From: Vibrio tasmaniensis | GTDB taxonomy: Bacteria; Pseudomonadota; Gammaproteobacteria; Enterobacterales; Vibrionaceae | Assembly (NCBI RefSeq): GCF_024347635.1 | Contig: NZ_AP025510.1 | Location: forward strand, 1,674,001 to 1,738,000 | Direction of reading: 5' to 3' | DNA length: 64,000 nucleotides | Shown: positions 16,132 through 25,004 of the stretch, one piece after another | Position numbering within the stretch: the stretch's first letter is position 1 | How the letters are laid out: each line of letters starts with the position of its first letter | Notes under the pieces: generated by a model | What the model was told of the DNA's origin: nothing | Database searches by the model: none | What the model saw: only the letters and a program-made list of their open reading frames with translations | Made by a program: the position numbers and the translations under genes

Positions 16132-17411
16132 CATCCGTAACCAACTCTTTATCAACTAAGCAGCAGTTATCGACTCAGCACCAGTGCGATAGTAGCTCTG
16201 TACGTCTTTGTCAGGGCTGCGAACTTCCCGTTGATAAAATGGACATCCCTTTGGGGAAATCCGCTTACTGCCCAAGATGCGGTACTCAGCTTTATAGAGG
16301 AGGCACCCCTAGCCTGTCTGGAAACCTTGCAATCGCTATTACCTGCTTATTGCTGTTTATCCCCTCACACTTTTTTGAATTCATCAGTATTCGCCTGATT
16401 GGTGTCATGATACCTGCGACGTTACCATCTGGCGTATTTACTTTAATGGGTGAAGGCTTCCCTCTACTTGGCTTGTTGATCTTATTCTGCAGTTCGATCG
16501 CCCCGTTACTTGTTTGTACCTCGGTACTCATCACCCATTTATCATTGCGCTTTAAGATTTTCACACCATTTCGTTATGCATTAGCTATCATTCAGACACT
16601 TAAGCACTGGATGATGTTGGATGTGTTTCTGGTGAGCGTGGCAATCTCGTGCTTCAAATTACAAGATTACTCAGATATTTTCGTCGGCCCTGGTTTAGTT
16701 GGTCTGATTCTACTGCAGCTTTTCAGTGTCTTACTGGTAAGCAGAATCAGTGTGCGTCGCTACTGGGAAGCTTGGGCTAAAGAATCTGACTACTCTTTCG
16801 ATCAAAGTAAGAACGTACACTGTCATAACTGTCACCTGTCTCAGCCTGACGGGCACACTTGCGTGCGTTGTCACCATGACTTATATCATCGCAAACCCTA
16901 CTCTGTACAAAAGACATGGGCTCTACTTTTTGCCGCCTCAGTGGCTATCGTGCCGGCCAACGTCATTCCAATTTCTATCGTGATAACAAACGGGCAAAGA
17001 TTAGAAGACACCATCATCTCCGGTGTCGCTTCGCTAATTAATAGCGACATGTATGGCATCGCAGCAATCATTTTTATTGCCAGTATCGTCGTGCCTGTCG
17101 CGAAAATACTTGGTCTAACGTATATCTTAATTTGTATCAAAATGAAGCGTGCGGTTTACCATAGACAACGTATGACCATCTATTTCATTGTGAAATGGGT
17201 GGGAAAGTGGTCGGTAATGGATCTGTTCGTTATTTCGATCATGATGACCTTGGTCGACCGTGGACAAATTTTAAACTTTACACCAGGTTATGGTGCAGTC
17301 GCTTTTGGCGTCGTGGTTGTTCTCACGATGCTGGCGGCGGAAAGCTTAGATCCTAGGCTAATTTGGGATAACTACACCTCTAAAGATGAGTCAGTGAATG
17401 AACAACGATAA
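16122..17411 (+). CDS. letA: LetA (YebS/PqiA family) inner-membrane protein
   Basis: Integral membrane partner of LetB in lipid transport between inner and outer membranes. It has 429 residues. Two PqiA-type modules each begin with a zinc-ribbon-like Cys cluster (CQGCELPVD...YCPRC near residue 30; CHNCHLSQPD...CVRC near 235), followed by four predicted membrane helices. The frame opens at a TTG at 16110, but the GTG at 16122 follows GGAGG and is preferred. The gene overlaps letB by 14 bp, indicating translational coupling. Confidence 0.88.
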   Translation: MTSPSVTNSLSTKQQLSTQHQCDSSSVRLCQGCELPVDKMDIPLGKSAYCPRCGTQLYRGGTPSLSGNLAIAITCLLLFIPSHFFEFISIRLIGVMIPATLPSGVFTLMGEGFPLLGLLILFCSSIAPLLVCTSVLITHLSLRFKIFTPFRYALAIIQTLKHWMMLDVFLVSVAISCFKLQDYSDIFVGPGLVGLILLQLFSVLLVSRISVRRYWEAWAKESDYSFDQSKNVHCHNCHLSQPDGHTCVRCHHDLYHRKPYSVQKTWALLFAASVAIVPANVIPISIVITNGQRLEDTIISGVASLINSDMYGIAAIIFIASIVVPVAKILGLTYILICIKMKRAVYHRQRMTIYFIVKWVGKWSVMDLFVISIMMTLVDRGQILNFTPGYGAVAFGVVVVLTMLAAESLDPRLIWDNYTSKDESVNEQR

Positions 17412-20055
17412 CCAATCACAAACGTCATATTCACCAGAAGTCAGGAAAAACAAAGGTATTTCCCCTTTGTGGATCCTGCCGATACTAACCGTCGCATTAG
17501 CGGGTTGGTTGGTCATGAAATCGATACACGATGCAGGACAACGTGTGCAGATATATTTCTCAGATGCCGCAGGTTTAGTCGCAGGTCGAACGACAATTCG
17601 CTACCAAGGCTTAGAGGTGGGTATGGTGCGCGACATTACCTTGTCCAAAGATTTATCGAGCATCTATGTCGATGCTGACATCTACCCAGAAGCGAAAAAG
17701 CTACTCTCAAAAGGCACGCGTTTCTGGCTCGTAAAACCAACGGCAAGTTTATCTGGTATCTCAGGGTTAGATGCGCTTGTTTCAGGTAACTATATCGCTA
17801 TCCATCCTAGCGAAACCAAGCAAGAACCAGAAACCGTTTTCCAAGCCTTAGAATCATCCCCTTCTGACTTATTGGCTTCGGAAGGCCTGAATATTTCATT
17901 GACGACCAAAGACCTGGGGGGGGTATCTGTTGGCTCTCAAATCGTTTATCGTAAAATTCCAATTGGTGAAGTTTACAACTACCAGCTAAACGACAACGCA
18001 AAATCCGTGACGATTCAGGCGGCGATTAAAGATGAATACAGTCATATCATTACCGACCAAAGCCGTTTTTGGAATGTCAGTGGCTTAGGTGCCAGTATCG
18101 GATTTTCTGGTGTCGACGTACGCTTAGAAAGCCTCAGCGCGCTACTTGGCGGTTCAATTGCGGTCGACTCTCCGGGAGAAGGTCAGCCAGTAGAAATGAA
18201 CACCAAGTTCAAGCTCTACCCAGATTTGAAAACCGCCGGTCGTGGTATCTCTATCAAAATCGCAGTGCCAGACGACAACAAGATCAGCGCAACGGGCTCT
18301 CCGATCATGTATCGAGGCATCGAAATCGGTCAGATCACTGATTTATCTTTAAGCGAAGGGCGTGAAAACGTCATCGCATCTGCAGCTATTCAACCGGCAT
18401 TCAGTGACTTTTTAAATAGCGGCAGTCAATTCGTTTTAGAAGAAGCTGAACTGTCACTCACTGGTATGAAAAACATTGCCAACTTAGTGACAGGAAACTT
18501 TTTAACCTTGGTTCCAGGTGAAGGTGAAAAAGCGCGTCGATTTACTGCGATTCGAAAAAATGAGTTCAGTCAGGAACAAGAAAAATCCGTTGCGATTCGC
18601 TTAACGTCGAACAATTCATTCGGGTTGGATGTCGGTACACAGCTACTCTACAAAGGCATTGCTGTTGGCTCTATCATCCAAGTGGGTTTAGTCGATGGTG
18701 TGGGCACTGGCTCAGACAAACACGAAGTGTTTATGGATGCGCTTATCGATAACGAATATGCTCACCTAATCAAAAGCCACAACCGTTTCTTTGTAACTGG
18801 CAGTGCAACCGCAGAGCTTACCGAATCTGGCTTGAGTGTGACGGTTCCACCTGCAAAACAGCTTCTTACTGGCTCAATTAGCTTTGTGAGTGAAGGCCAA
18901 TCTAAAGCACGAACGGACTACCAGCTTTTCCAAAGTAAGTCGTTAGCAGAAATCGCTAAGTTTAATCAGTCTGGCTCAAAGACACTGTCGTTGTTTGCGA
19001 GCGAGCTACCTTCAATTTCTAAAGGAAGCCCACTACTCTACCGCAACCTACAAGTGGGTAGTATTTCTGATTTTCAGCTTACCGACGGTGGTGTGAGAAT
19101 CAAAGTCACGATTGAAAACCGTTACACGCACTTACTCAATAAACATACTGTTTTCTGGAACCGTTCTGGCGTTGAGATTGATGCGTCGTTATCGGGTATC
19201 AGTATTAAAGCGGCACCCGTTAAAACGCTAATTCAGGGTGGTATTGCTTTTGACTCTCTTCCGGGAATAGACAACAAACTTGGTGATGTGTGGAAGCTTT
19301 ATAAAGATTCGAAATCCGCTCGAAAATTTGGTCGCGCAATAACGATCACCTCTTCTGGCGATAAAGAAGTCAGCAAAGGCATGGCGATCAAATATCAAGG
19401 CGTCACCGTCGGTGAGGTTACCTTGGTAATTCCGAACTTCAACAAGGGTGGTATTGAAATTACTGCGCGTGTTTTACCTGAGTACGTAGACAAGATTGCC
19501 GTGGCGAACAGTCACTTCTGGTTAGCAGAACCTGAGATTGGCCTCAACGGCATCAAAAACGTCTCTGCGCTTCTCTCTAAACACATCAACGTAGATCCGG
19601 GCAATGGTGACAGAAATACGAAATTTAAGCTTAGCAAAGGACCTGTGCAGCCTGAAGGGAAGATATTCCAGCTACAAAGCGAAACGCGAGGCTCGGTATC
19701 TGAAGGCACACCTATCCTATTCCGTGAGCTAGAAATAGGCAGTGTTATCGATGTTCAGCTAGGCGAATTTGCTGACCGTATCATCTCTACGATTCAAATA
19801 GAACCTGACTACGCGTATCTGATCCGCGCAAACACTGTGTTCTGGAACGTATCAGGTGTCGATGTCTCAATCGGTCTATCTGGTGCCAACATCAAAGCTG
19901 GAACGGTAGACAGCTTGTTAAGAGGTGGCATTACATTCTCAACGCCACCGACCAATGAACTTCAGCCAGTGGCAAATGAAGATCAGTCTTTCTATCTCTA
20001 TCCTAAAGCCGAAGATGAGTGGACATCATGGAGAACCGCAATTCCTCGCCCATAA
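17398..20055 (+). CDS. letB: LetB (YebT) MCE-domain lipid transport protein
   Basis: A periplasm-spanning MCE protein that forms a hexameric tunnel carrying lipids between the membranes. One N-terminal membrane helix (about residues 20-41) is followed by seven MCE domains, recognisable by their repeated openings such as GRTTIRYQGLEVG, GSQIVYRKIPIG, GSPIMYRGIEIG, GTQLLYKGIAVG, GSPLLYRNLQVG, GMAIKYQGVTVG and GTPILFRELEIG. The 885-residue length and seven domains match LetB rather than PqiB (three MCE domains). It overlaps the end of letA and is followed by a terminator. Confidence 0.95.
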   Translation: MNNDNQSQTSYSPEVRKNKGISPLWILPILTVALAGWLVMKSIHDAGQRVQIYFSDAAGLVAGRTTIRYQGLEVGMVRDITLSKDLSSIYVDADIYPEAKKLLSKGTRFWLVKPTASLSGISGLDALVSGNYIAIHPSETKQEPETVFQALESSPSDLLASEGLNISLTTKDLGGVSVGSQIVYRKIPIGEVYNYQLNDNAKSVTIQAAIKDEYSHIITDQSRFWNVSGLGASIGFSGVDVRLESLSALLGGSIAVDSPGEGQPVEMNTKFKLYPDLKTAGRGISIKIAVPDDNKISATGSPIMYRGIEIGQITDLSLSEGRENVIASAAIQPAFSDFLNSGSQFVLEEAELSLTGMKNIANLVTGNFLTLVPGEGEKARRFTAIRKNEFSQEQEKSVAIRLTSNNSFGLDVGTQLLYKGIAVGSIIQVGLVDGVGTGSDKHEVFMDALIDNEYAHLIKSHNRFFVTGSATAELTESGLSVTVPPAKQLLTGSISFVSEGQSKARTDYQLFQSKSLAEIAKFNQSGSKTLSLFASELPSISKGSPLLYRNLQVGSISDFQLTDGGVRIKVTIENRYTHLLNKHTVFWNRSGVEIDASLSGISIKAAPVKTLIQGGIAFDSLPGIDNKLGDVWKLYKDSKSARKFGRAITITSSGDKEVSKGMAIKYQGVTVGEVTLVIPNFNKGGIEITARVLPEYVDKIAVANSHFWLAEPEIGLNGIKNVSALLSKHINVDPGNGDRNTKFKLSKGPVQPEGKIFQLQSETRGSVSEGTPILFRELEIGSVIDVQLGEFADRIISTIQIEPDYAYLIRANTVFWNVSGVDVSIGLSGANIKAGTVDSLLRGGITFSTPPTNELQPVANEDQSFYLYPKAEDEWTSWRTAIPRP

Positions 20056-20094
20056 AGTGCCCCTCTAACGCTTAACAAAGAATAATTCATCATC

Positions 20095-20121
20095 AAAATG
20101 CAGCCATTCGGCTGCATTTTT
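20095..20121 (+). terminator. Intrinsic terminator of letAB
   Basis: AAAATGCAGCC / GGCTGCATTTT stem with an ATTC loop and a T run; 40 bp after letB. Confidence 0.9.
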
Positions 20122-20203
20122 GTTGTTTGCTATAAATATGGTTTAGGACGGCCTCATTTTGCTTTAAACTCCCCGCATTAATGCAATAAATCGAGACACT
20201 CTT

Positions 20204-21625
20204 TTGCACGCTAACGTATATATTCCTGAAGAATTCCTAACGCACATCGAATCAATCATGCCTAGTCATCTAGATATGGCTTCTTTTGTCGCGTCATGCC
20301 AAAAACCACTTCGTAAAAGTATTCGAGTCAACACATTGAAAATCAGTGTTGAGGACTTCTTAGTACGAGCAAAAGAGAAAGGCTGGGAACTGGAACATGT
20401 ACCTTGGTGCGAAACGGGGTTTTGGATTACAGCGGATGAAAGTGAAGCGCCACTAGGTAATACGGCAGAACACATGTCTGGCCTTTTCTATATCCAAGAA
20501 GCCAGTTCTATGATGCCACCGTCTGCACTTTTCCAAGGTGAGGCTGACTACCAAGCCGTATTAGACACTGCGGCTGCACCCGGTTCTAAAACAACGCAAA
20601 TCGCGGCGCTAATGAATAATCACGGCGTATTGGTTGCCAATGAATACGCAGCAAGCCGCGTGAAAGTTCTTCATGCCAACATCGAACGTTGTGGCGTTCG
20701 TAATGCCGCACTCAGCAACTTCGATGGTCGAGTTTTCGGTGGATGGTTACCAGAACAGTTTGATGCTGTGCTGCTAGACGCGCCCTGCTCTGGTGAAGGT
20801 ACAATTCGCAAAGACGCCGATGCGATGAAGAACTGGACGTATCAATCTGTAGTCGATATTGCTGACACTCAAAAAGATCTGATCGAAAGTGCTTTTCATG
20901 CTCTCAAACCTAACGGCGTGCTGGTTTACTCAACCTGTACGTTAAGCACGGAAGAGAACCAACAAGTGTGTCATCACCTAAAAGAGACCTTTGGTGATGC
21001 GGTTGAGTTCGAGTCTTTAGAAAACTTATTCGACAATGCAAAAGCGACCACGACCGAAGAAGGCTTTCTTCACATCTTCCCGCAGGTTTATGACTCAGAA
21101 GGTTTCTTCGTTGCACGTATTCGTAAACTCGCTTCTGTGACGCCACCAGAAGTGAAAAAACGTTTGGGTAAATTCCCATTTGAAAAAGCCAATAAGAAAG
21201 CGCAGCAAGAAGTCGCTGAACAACTGCTAGGCGCACTCGATATCGAACTACCAAGTGACACTCAAGTGTGGATTCGTGACAAAGACGTTTGGCTGTTCCC
21301 AGAAGCGCTAGAACCTATGATCGGTGAGTTCCGTTTCTCTCGCATGGGCATCAAGATCGCTGAAACCCATAAAAAAGGTTACCGCTGGCAGCACCAAGTT
21401 GCGACAACGCTCGCAACAGGCAATGAAGCCAACATTGTAGACCTTAGCATTGAAGATGCTCGTGAATGGTTCATGGGCCGAGATGTTCGCCCAGAAGGCT
21501 TGTCAGGTAAGGGCGAAGTACTGGTTAAATACAACGGCGCGATCATTGGCCTTGGTAAGTGGGTTGGCAACCGAGTGAAGAACGGTTTACCACGCGAACT
21601 CGTGCGCGATAAGAACCTATTCTAA
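20204..21625 (+). CDS. rsmF: 16S rRNA (cytosine(1407)-C5)-methyltransferase RsmF
   Basis: Transfers a methyl group from SAM to C1407 of 16S rRNA. It has 473 residues. The RNA-binding N-terminus (KPLRKSIRVNTLKIS) closely resembles E. coli RsmF. The SAM site is AAAPGSKTTQ (about residue 127), and the two catalytic cysteines are in DAPCSGEGTIRKD (about 198) and YSTCTLS (about 246); a PUA-like C-terminal domain follows. The start is a TTG at 20204: homology to the family begins there (VYIPEEFL) and the next ATG would cut it off. The ribosome site is weak. Confidence 0.95.
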   Translation: MHANVYIPEEFLTHIESIMPSHLDMASFVASCQKPLRKSIRVNTLKISVEDFLVRAKEKGWELEHVPWCETGFWITADESEAPLGNTAEHMSGLFYIQEASSMMPPSALFQGEADYQAVLDTAAAPGSKTTQIAALMNNHGVLVANEYAASRVKVLHANIERCGVRNAALSNFDGRVFGGWLPEQFDAVLLDAPCSGEGTIRKDADAMKNWTYQSVVDIADTQKDLIESAFHALKPNGVLVYSTCTLSTEENQQVCHHLKETFGDAVEFESLENLFDNAKATTTEEGFLHIFPQVYDSEGFFVARIRKLASVTPPEVKKRLGKFPFEKANKKAQQEVAEQLLGALDIELPSDTQVWIRDKDVWLFPEALEPMIGEFRFSRMGIKIAETHKKGYRWQHQVATTLATGNEANIVDLSIEDAREWFMGRDVRPEGLSGKGEVLVKYNGAIIGLGKWVGNRVKNGLPRELVRDKNLF

Positions 21626-21648
21626 ATAGCTTTCGTGCTTAACCATTT

Positions 21649-21680
21649 AACGACTTAACGACTTAACGACTTAACGACTT
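21649..21680 (+). repeat. Octamer tandem repeat (AACGACTT x4)
   Basis: Four perfect 8-bp copies between the rsmF stop and its terminator; a candidate length-variable locus. Confidence 0.9.
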
Positions 21681-21697
21681 AAAGAAGCGCACAAACA

Positions 21698-21735
21698 AAA
21701 AAACCAAACAATGTTAATTGTTTGGTTTTTTTTCT
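21698..21735 (+). terminator. Intrinsic terminator of rsmF
   Basis: AAACCAAACAA / TTGTTTGGTTT stem (11 bp, 6-nt loop) with A and T runs on the two sides, so it could work in both directions. Confidence 0.9.
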
Positions 21736-21849
21736 ATTCTACCGGTCATGTAATTCAATGTGCGAGCGCTTGTAAATCAACGACTAATTATACAAACATC
21801 AATTCAAGTCACTATTTCAAATAAGAAAAATCGCACTTTAGGGAATCTA

Positions 21850-21951
21850 AACTAGACTTCAATCTAATAGTCAAAAGATTGAAACGATTAGCGTAGGCTC
21901 TTCGGAGCCCTTTCCCCTAAGCCCAAACAGGAAAGTTTGGGCTTTTTTTTT
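21850..21951 (+). ncRNA. Candidate small RNA
   Basis: About 100 nt with three consecutive hairpins: TTCAATCT / AGATTGAA (21858-21883), GGCTC-TTCG-GAGCC with a UUCG tetraloop (21896-21909), and a 10-bp terminator stem with nine T (21919-21951). It lies after the rsmF terminator, so the transcript needs its own promoter; I do not see a clear -35/-10 pair (TAAACT at 21848 is the best -10-like match). It has no obvious coding potential and I cannot match it to a known Vibrio sRNA. Alternatively the last hairpin serves only as a backup terminator. Confidence 0.5.
21919..21951 (+). terminator. Intrinsic terminator (end of candidate sRNA)
   Basis: AAGCCCAAAC / GTTTGGGCTT stem, 5-nt loop, then a T run, plus strand only. 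Confidence 0.9.
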
Positions 21952-21966
21952 GACCGAAAGGATCGC

Positions 21967-22806
21967 TTATTTAACTAAGCTGATACCTTCTTTGTCGATA
22001 GTGATCTTGCCAGATTTGTACAAACCACCAATTGTCTTCTTGAACGTACCTTTACTGGTTCTGAATGCAGAGAAAATAGCTTCAGGAGAAGACTTATCAT
22101 TCAAAGGCAGGTAACCGCCCTTCTTCTCAAGCAGGTCCAGAACCTTAGTGCTTAGGTCATCCATCTTAGCGACACCAATTTTCTGAAGAGACAAGTCAAT
22201 CTTACCGTCTTCTTCACGAACATTTTTAATGTAGCCTTTTAGTGTTTTACCGATGAACAGCTTACCGATGATGTCAGATGGGAAAATCATACCCCAGTGT
22301 TCACCGTTCACGATCGCTTTGTAACCAAGTTGGCTGCGCTCAGCGATAATGAGATCAACTTGCTCATTTTGCTTATAAGTCGCAGGTGTGTTGTCTAACC
22401 ATTTGTTGAACTTGGTTGTGCCAACGATACGGCTCGATGCTTTATCGATATACACATATACTAAGATTGACTGGCCTTCGTTTAAACGGCCGCGCTGCTC
22501 GCTGAAAGGAACAAGAAGGTCTTTACCTTTCACGCCCCAGCTCATGAATGCACCAGTGCTGTTAACACCTTCAACCGTCATCAAGCCAAACTGACCGACT
22601 TGAGCAATTGGTTTTTCAGTAGTGGCAGCGATCTGGTTGTCAGAATCAATGTATAAGAAAACATCAAGCTTTTGACCAATTTCAACACCTTCAGGAGTAA
22701 ATCGTTTCGGCAGCAACACCGTTCCATAGTCGCTCGCGTCAAGGAATACACCGAAGTCTGCTTGTTTTACTACTTCTAGGTTGTTTATTTGACCAATATT
22801 AATCAT
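21967..22806 (-). CDS. S1 RNA-binding protein, CvfB/YitL family
   Basis: A 279-residue protein with the CvfB layout: N-terminal S1-type beta barrels (GQINNLEVVKQADFGVFLDA; GQFGLMTVEGVNSTGAFMSWG), a third S1 domain (GKTLKGYIKNVREEDGKIDLSL) and a C-terminal winged-helix region (LDLLEKKGGYLPLNDKSSP; FRTSKGTFKKTIGGLYKSG). The family binds RNA and affects virulence gene expression in Gram-positive bacteria; its role in Vibrio is unclear. The frame opens at 22875, but family homology starts at the ATG at 22806. It is divergent from the next gene with a 97-bp gap. Confidence 0.88.
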   Translation of the reverse strand: MINIGQINNLEVVKQADFGVFLDASDYGTVLLPKRFTPEGVEIGQKLDVFLYIDSDNQIAATTEKPIAQVGQFGLMTVEGVNSTGAFMSWGVKGKDLLVPFSEQRGRLNEGQSILVYVYIDKASSRIVGTTKFNKWLDNTPATYKQNEQVDLIIAERSQLGYKAIVNGEHWGMIFPSDIIGKLFIGKTLKGYIKNVREEDGKIDLSLQKIGVAKMDDLSTKVLDLLEKKGGYLPLNDKSSPEAIFSAFRTSKGTFKKTIGGLYKSGKITIDKEGISLVK

Positions 22807-22903
22807 CAAGATTGTCTCTACTTTAAATTTGGCGGTGATTATACGTGATCTCTGATATGCTTTCGCTAGTTTCATTCATATTTTTATATTCTAGGAGACA
22901 TCG

Positions 22904-24259
22904 TTGATCACCGTTGATAAACAAGATGCGATAACACTTAAAATTAACCATGCGATGGCGAAGACCAAAAAGCTCGATATGGACGTTTATCTATTCATTC
23001 CCGGTGAACTCGGACTGACTCCTGAAGTACTTTCTGAAAGTGCCTTCTTCTACAGTTCAATTACTCAAAAGCGCGCTTACTACAGTGATAAGACACTATT
23101 ACCATTGGTACACAGCCGCTTGGCAAAACGCGGACGCTTATCGACGACACAGTATCGTGTGAGTTTGAGTTTGTTCGCCTATCAATACGTGATTGCTTTA
23201 GATAAAGCCGTGAGCAGCTTGAATAAGACAGATAGTGACGACGTAACGGCTGATGACGTCGATGAAGTCATCGAACTGGCTTTGGATATCCTCAAGAAGC
23301 TTCGTCGTAGTATTCCTTATGAAGAAAACCTAAAGCGCTATTATGCCAATATTGATAACTACCTTTCTTGGTACACGGAGCAAAAATTCTTATCTTTGGT
23401 ATCACATATGCCACGTGGCAGTGAATACTCGACGATAAAAGAGCGACTCTTGACGCTTTGTGAAAAAGAGACCGCCCATCGAAAACTTAATCGCTATAAC
23501 TCAGCGAAGGTACGAGAAGACGTAACGCGTTTGAGCAACAAGATGCGACTGCTGCGACGTTTGATAGAACACCCTATTGTCCTCAAAGAAAAGACGACAT
23601 CAATGGGTAAGAACGTGAAGAGAGCCGTTAAAGGTATCGCCACAGGCTTAGTCATGGTGGTCGTGACCACAACTGTTATATTGGCTCGCGACTTCCTCGG
23701 AGAGATCACCGCATCTTTCATCGTATCGATGTCATTTATCTATGCGTTACGCGAAATATTCAAAGATGACTTAAGAGATATCCTTTGGCGTTGGCTTCGT
23801 AAAGGCAAACCTAAATGGAAACGCCGCTACTTTGATCCAACAACCAATAAATCTGTCGGCCATAAGCTTGAATGGTTGGACTACGCGAATTTTTCTAAGT
23901 TAGCAGACCGTATTCAATCAATACGTAAGAAACGTGTTGTTCAACGTGAAGAGCAAATTTTGCACTATCGTTCGCATACAGAGATGTCGACATCGACCTT
24001 TATGAGTGGTTACGAAGAGACTCGTGAAACGGTATCGATCAGCCTCAGAGCGCTAACACGCTTGATGGACAAGGGTTCAAATAACGTATATCGCATGAAT
24101 GAAGGGCAAGTAAGCCGAGAATCAGTAGAAAAACGCCACCTGCTCAACCTGATCATTAAAGAGAACAATCACGACGATGAACCTACCTATTACCGCTGGA
24201 AAATCGTCATGAATCGTTCAAAGATCGTTGATATCGAGCAAATCACTCAAGAATCTTAG
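22904..24259 (+). CDS. Hypothetical protein with two central membrane helices
   Basis: A 451-residue protein that I do not recognise. The soluble N-terminal part (about 1-235) is rich in charged helices; two hydrophobic segments follow (about 242-262 and 266-284) forming a short membrane hairpin, then a basic region (WRWLRKGKPKWKRRYFD) and a soluble C-terminal part. N- and C-terminal parts are predicted on the same, probably cytoplasmic, side. The start is a TTG with AGGAG six bases upstream, a strong ribosome site. It is monocistronic and divergent from the CvfB-like gene. No catalytic motif was found and the function is unknown. Confidence 0.8.
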   Translation: MITVDKQDAITLKINHAMAKTKKLDMDVYLFIPGELGLTPEVLSESAFFYSSITQKRAYYSDKTLLPLVHSRLAKRGRLSTTQYRVSLSLFAYQYVIALDKAVSSLNKTDSDDVTADDVDEVIELALDILKKLRRSIPYEENLKRYYANIDNYLSWYTEQKFLSLVSHMPRGSEYSTIKERLLTLCEKETAHRKLNRYNSAKVREDVTRLSNKMRLLRRLIEHPIVLKEKTTSMGKNVKRAVKGIATGLVMVVVTTTVILARDFLGEITASFIVSMSFIYALREIFKDDLRDILWRWLRKGKPKWKRRYFDPTTNKSVGHKLEWLDYANFSKLADRIQSIRKKRVVQREEQILHYRSHTEMSTSTFMSGYEETRETVSISLRALTRLMDKGSNNVYRMNEGQVSRESVEKRHLLNLIIKENNHDDEPTYYRWKIVMNRSKIVDIEQITQES

Positions 24260-24342
24260 CGTTAGAACGGTATGTGGATGCTCAATTTACATGCCGCTCG
24301 TTCACTTTTCGATTCCTTCATGCTACTCCGCGAACTTTTTAG

Positions 24343-24828
24343 CTACTTTCTCGAAGGTACTTTCTTAATAGAAAGCGTTAACGTGAACTCCGCCATTGGC
24401 TCGTCGCCATGCAAAGACGGACAAGTCGCGATAATCGTCACGGGTTGATTCACACGCTCGCCAGTAGACATGGTTTCTGCCAACATAGTGTTGATCAACT
24501 CACCATCATTACAAGTGAAGTGTACGTCACCTTCTGGACGCTTCAAGAAATTACCTGTCACCTCTTTAAATGCCAGCGAGATCTTTTCGCCTTGCTGCTG
24601 AGATTTACTCATTGCAAGAAAGCCACCCGCCACATCAGCACCTACTGCTAGTACACCAAAATACATGCTGTTGAGGTGGTTCTTAGTCCGCCTTTTGAGA
24701 GGAATTTTCACTTCAACATGTTGATTATCCAGCGCGAGCAGTTTTGGTCGACATAGCCAGATCAGAGGTACTTTGAAAAAGCCAAACATGCTCAAGTAGA
24801 AATTTGCTTTTTGTAGAGGGGTCAGCAT
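24343..24828 (-). CDS. DUF4442 hotdog-fold protein (thioesterase-like)
   Basis: A 161-residue protein with the hotdog thioesterase layout: N-terminal helix with FYLSMFGFFKVPLIWLCRPK, then LKRRTKNHLNSMYFGVLAVGADVAGG, where the HLNSMYFG segment corresponds to the substrate-site helix of PaaI/DUF4442 proteins. It probably acts on an acyl-CoA or acyl-ACP, but the substrate cannot be told. It follows the PEP-synthase-like gene on the same strand after a terminator, so it is likely expressed separately. Confidence 0.75.
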   Translation of the reverse strand: MLTPLQKANFYLSMFGFFKVPLIWLCRPKLLALDNQHVEVKIPLKRRTKNHLNSMYFGVLAVGADVAGGFLAMSKSQQQGEKISLAFKEVTGNFLKRPEGDVHFTCNDGELINTMLAETMSTGERVNQPVTIIATCPSLHGDEPMAEFTLTLSIKKVPSRK

Positions 24829-24900
24829 TCTAATTACCTAGCTAAATAAGTCATCAGACCAGTTAATCGATTCGCGATGCATATGTCAAAAAAATGTTAC

Positions 24901-24932
24901 AAAAAAGAGATATCATCGCATAATGATATCTC
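24901..24932 (-). terminator. Terminator of the PEP-synthase-like gene
   Basis: GAGATATCAT / ATGATATCTC perfect 10-bp stem, 6-nt loop, then six T on the minus strand. Confidence 0.8.
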
Positions 24933-25004
24933 CCTTATTCTCAAAGCTTTAGTGACTTAGATAAACTCAAACAGCAAGTTGATTTATCTAGACAATAAGC
25001 TGAT

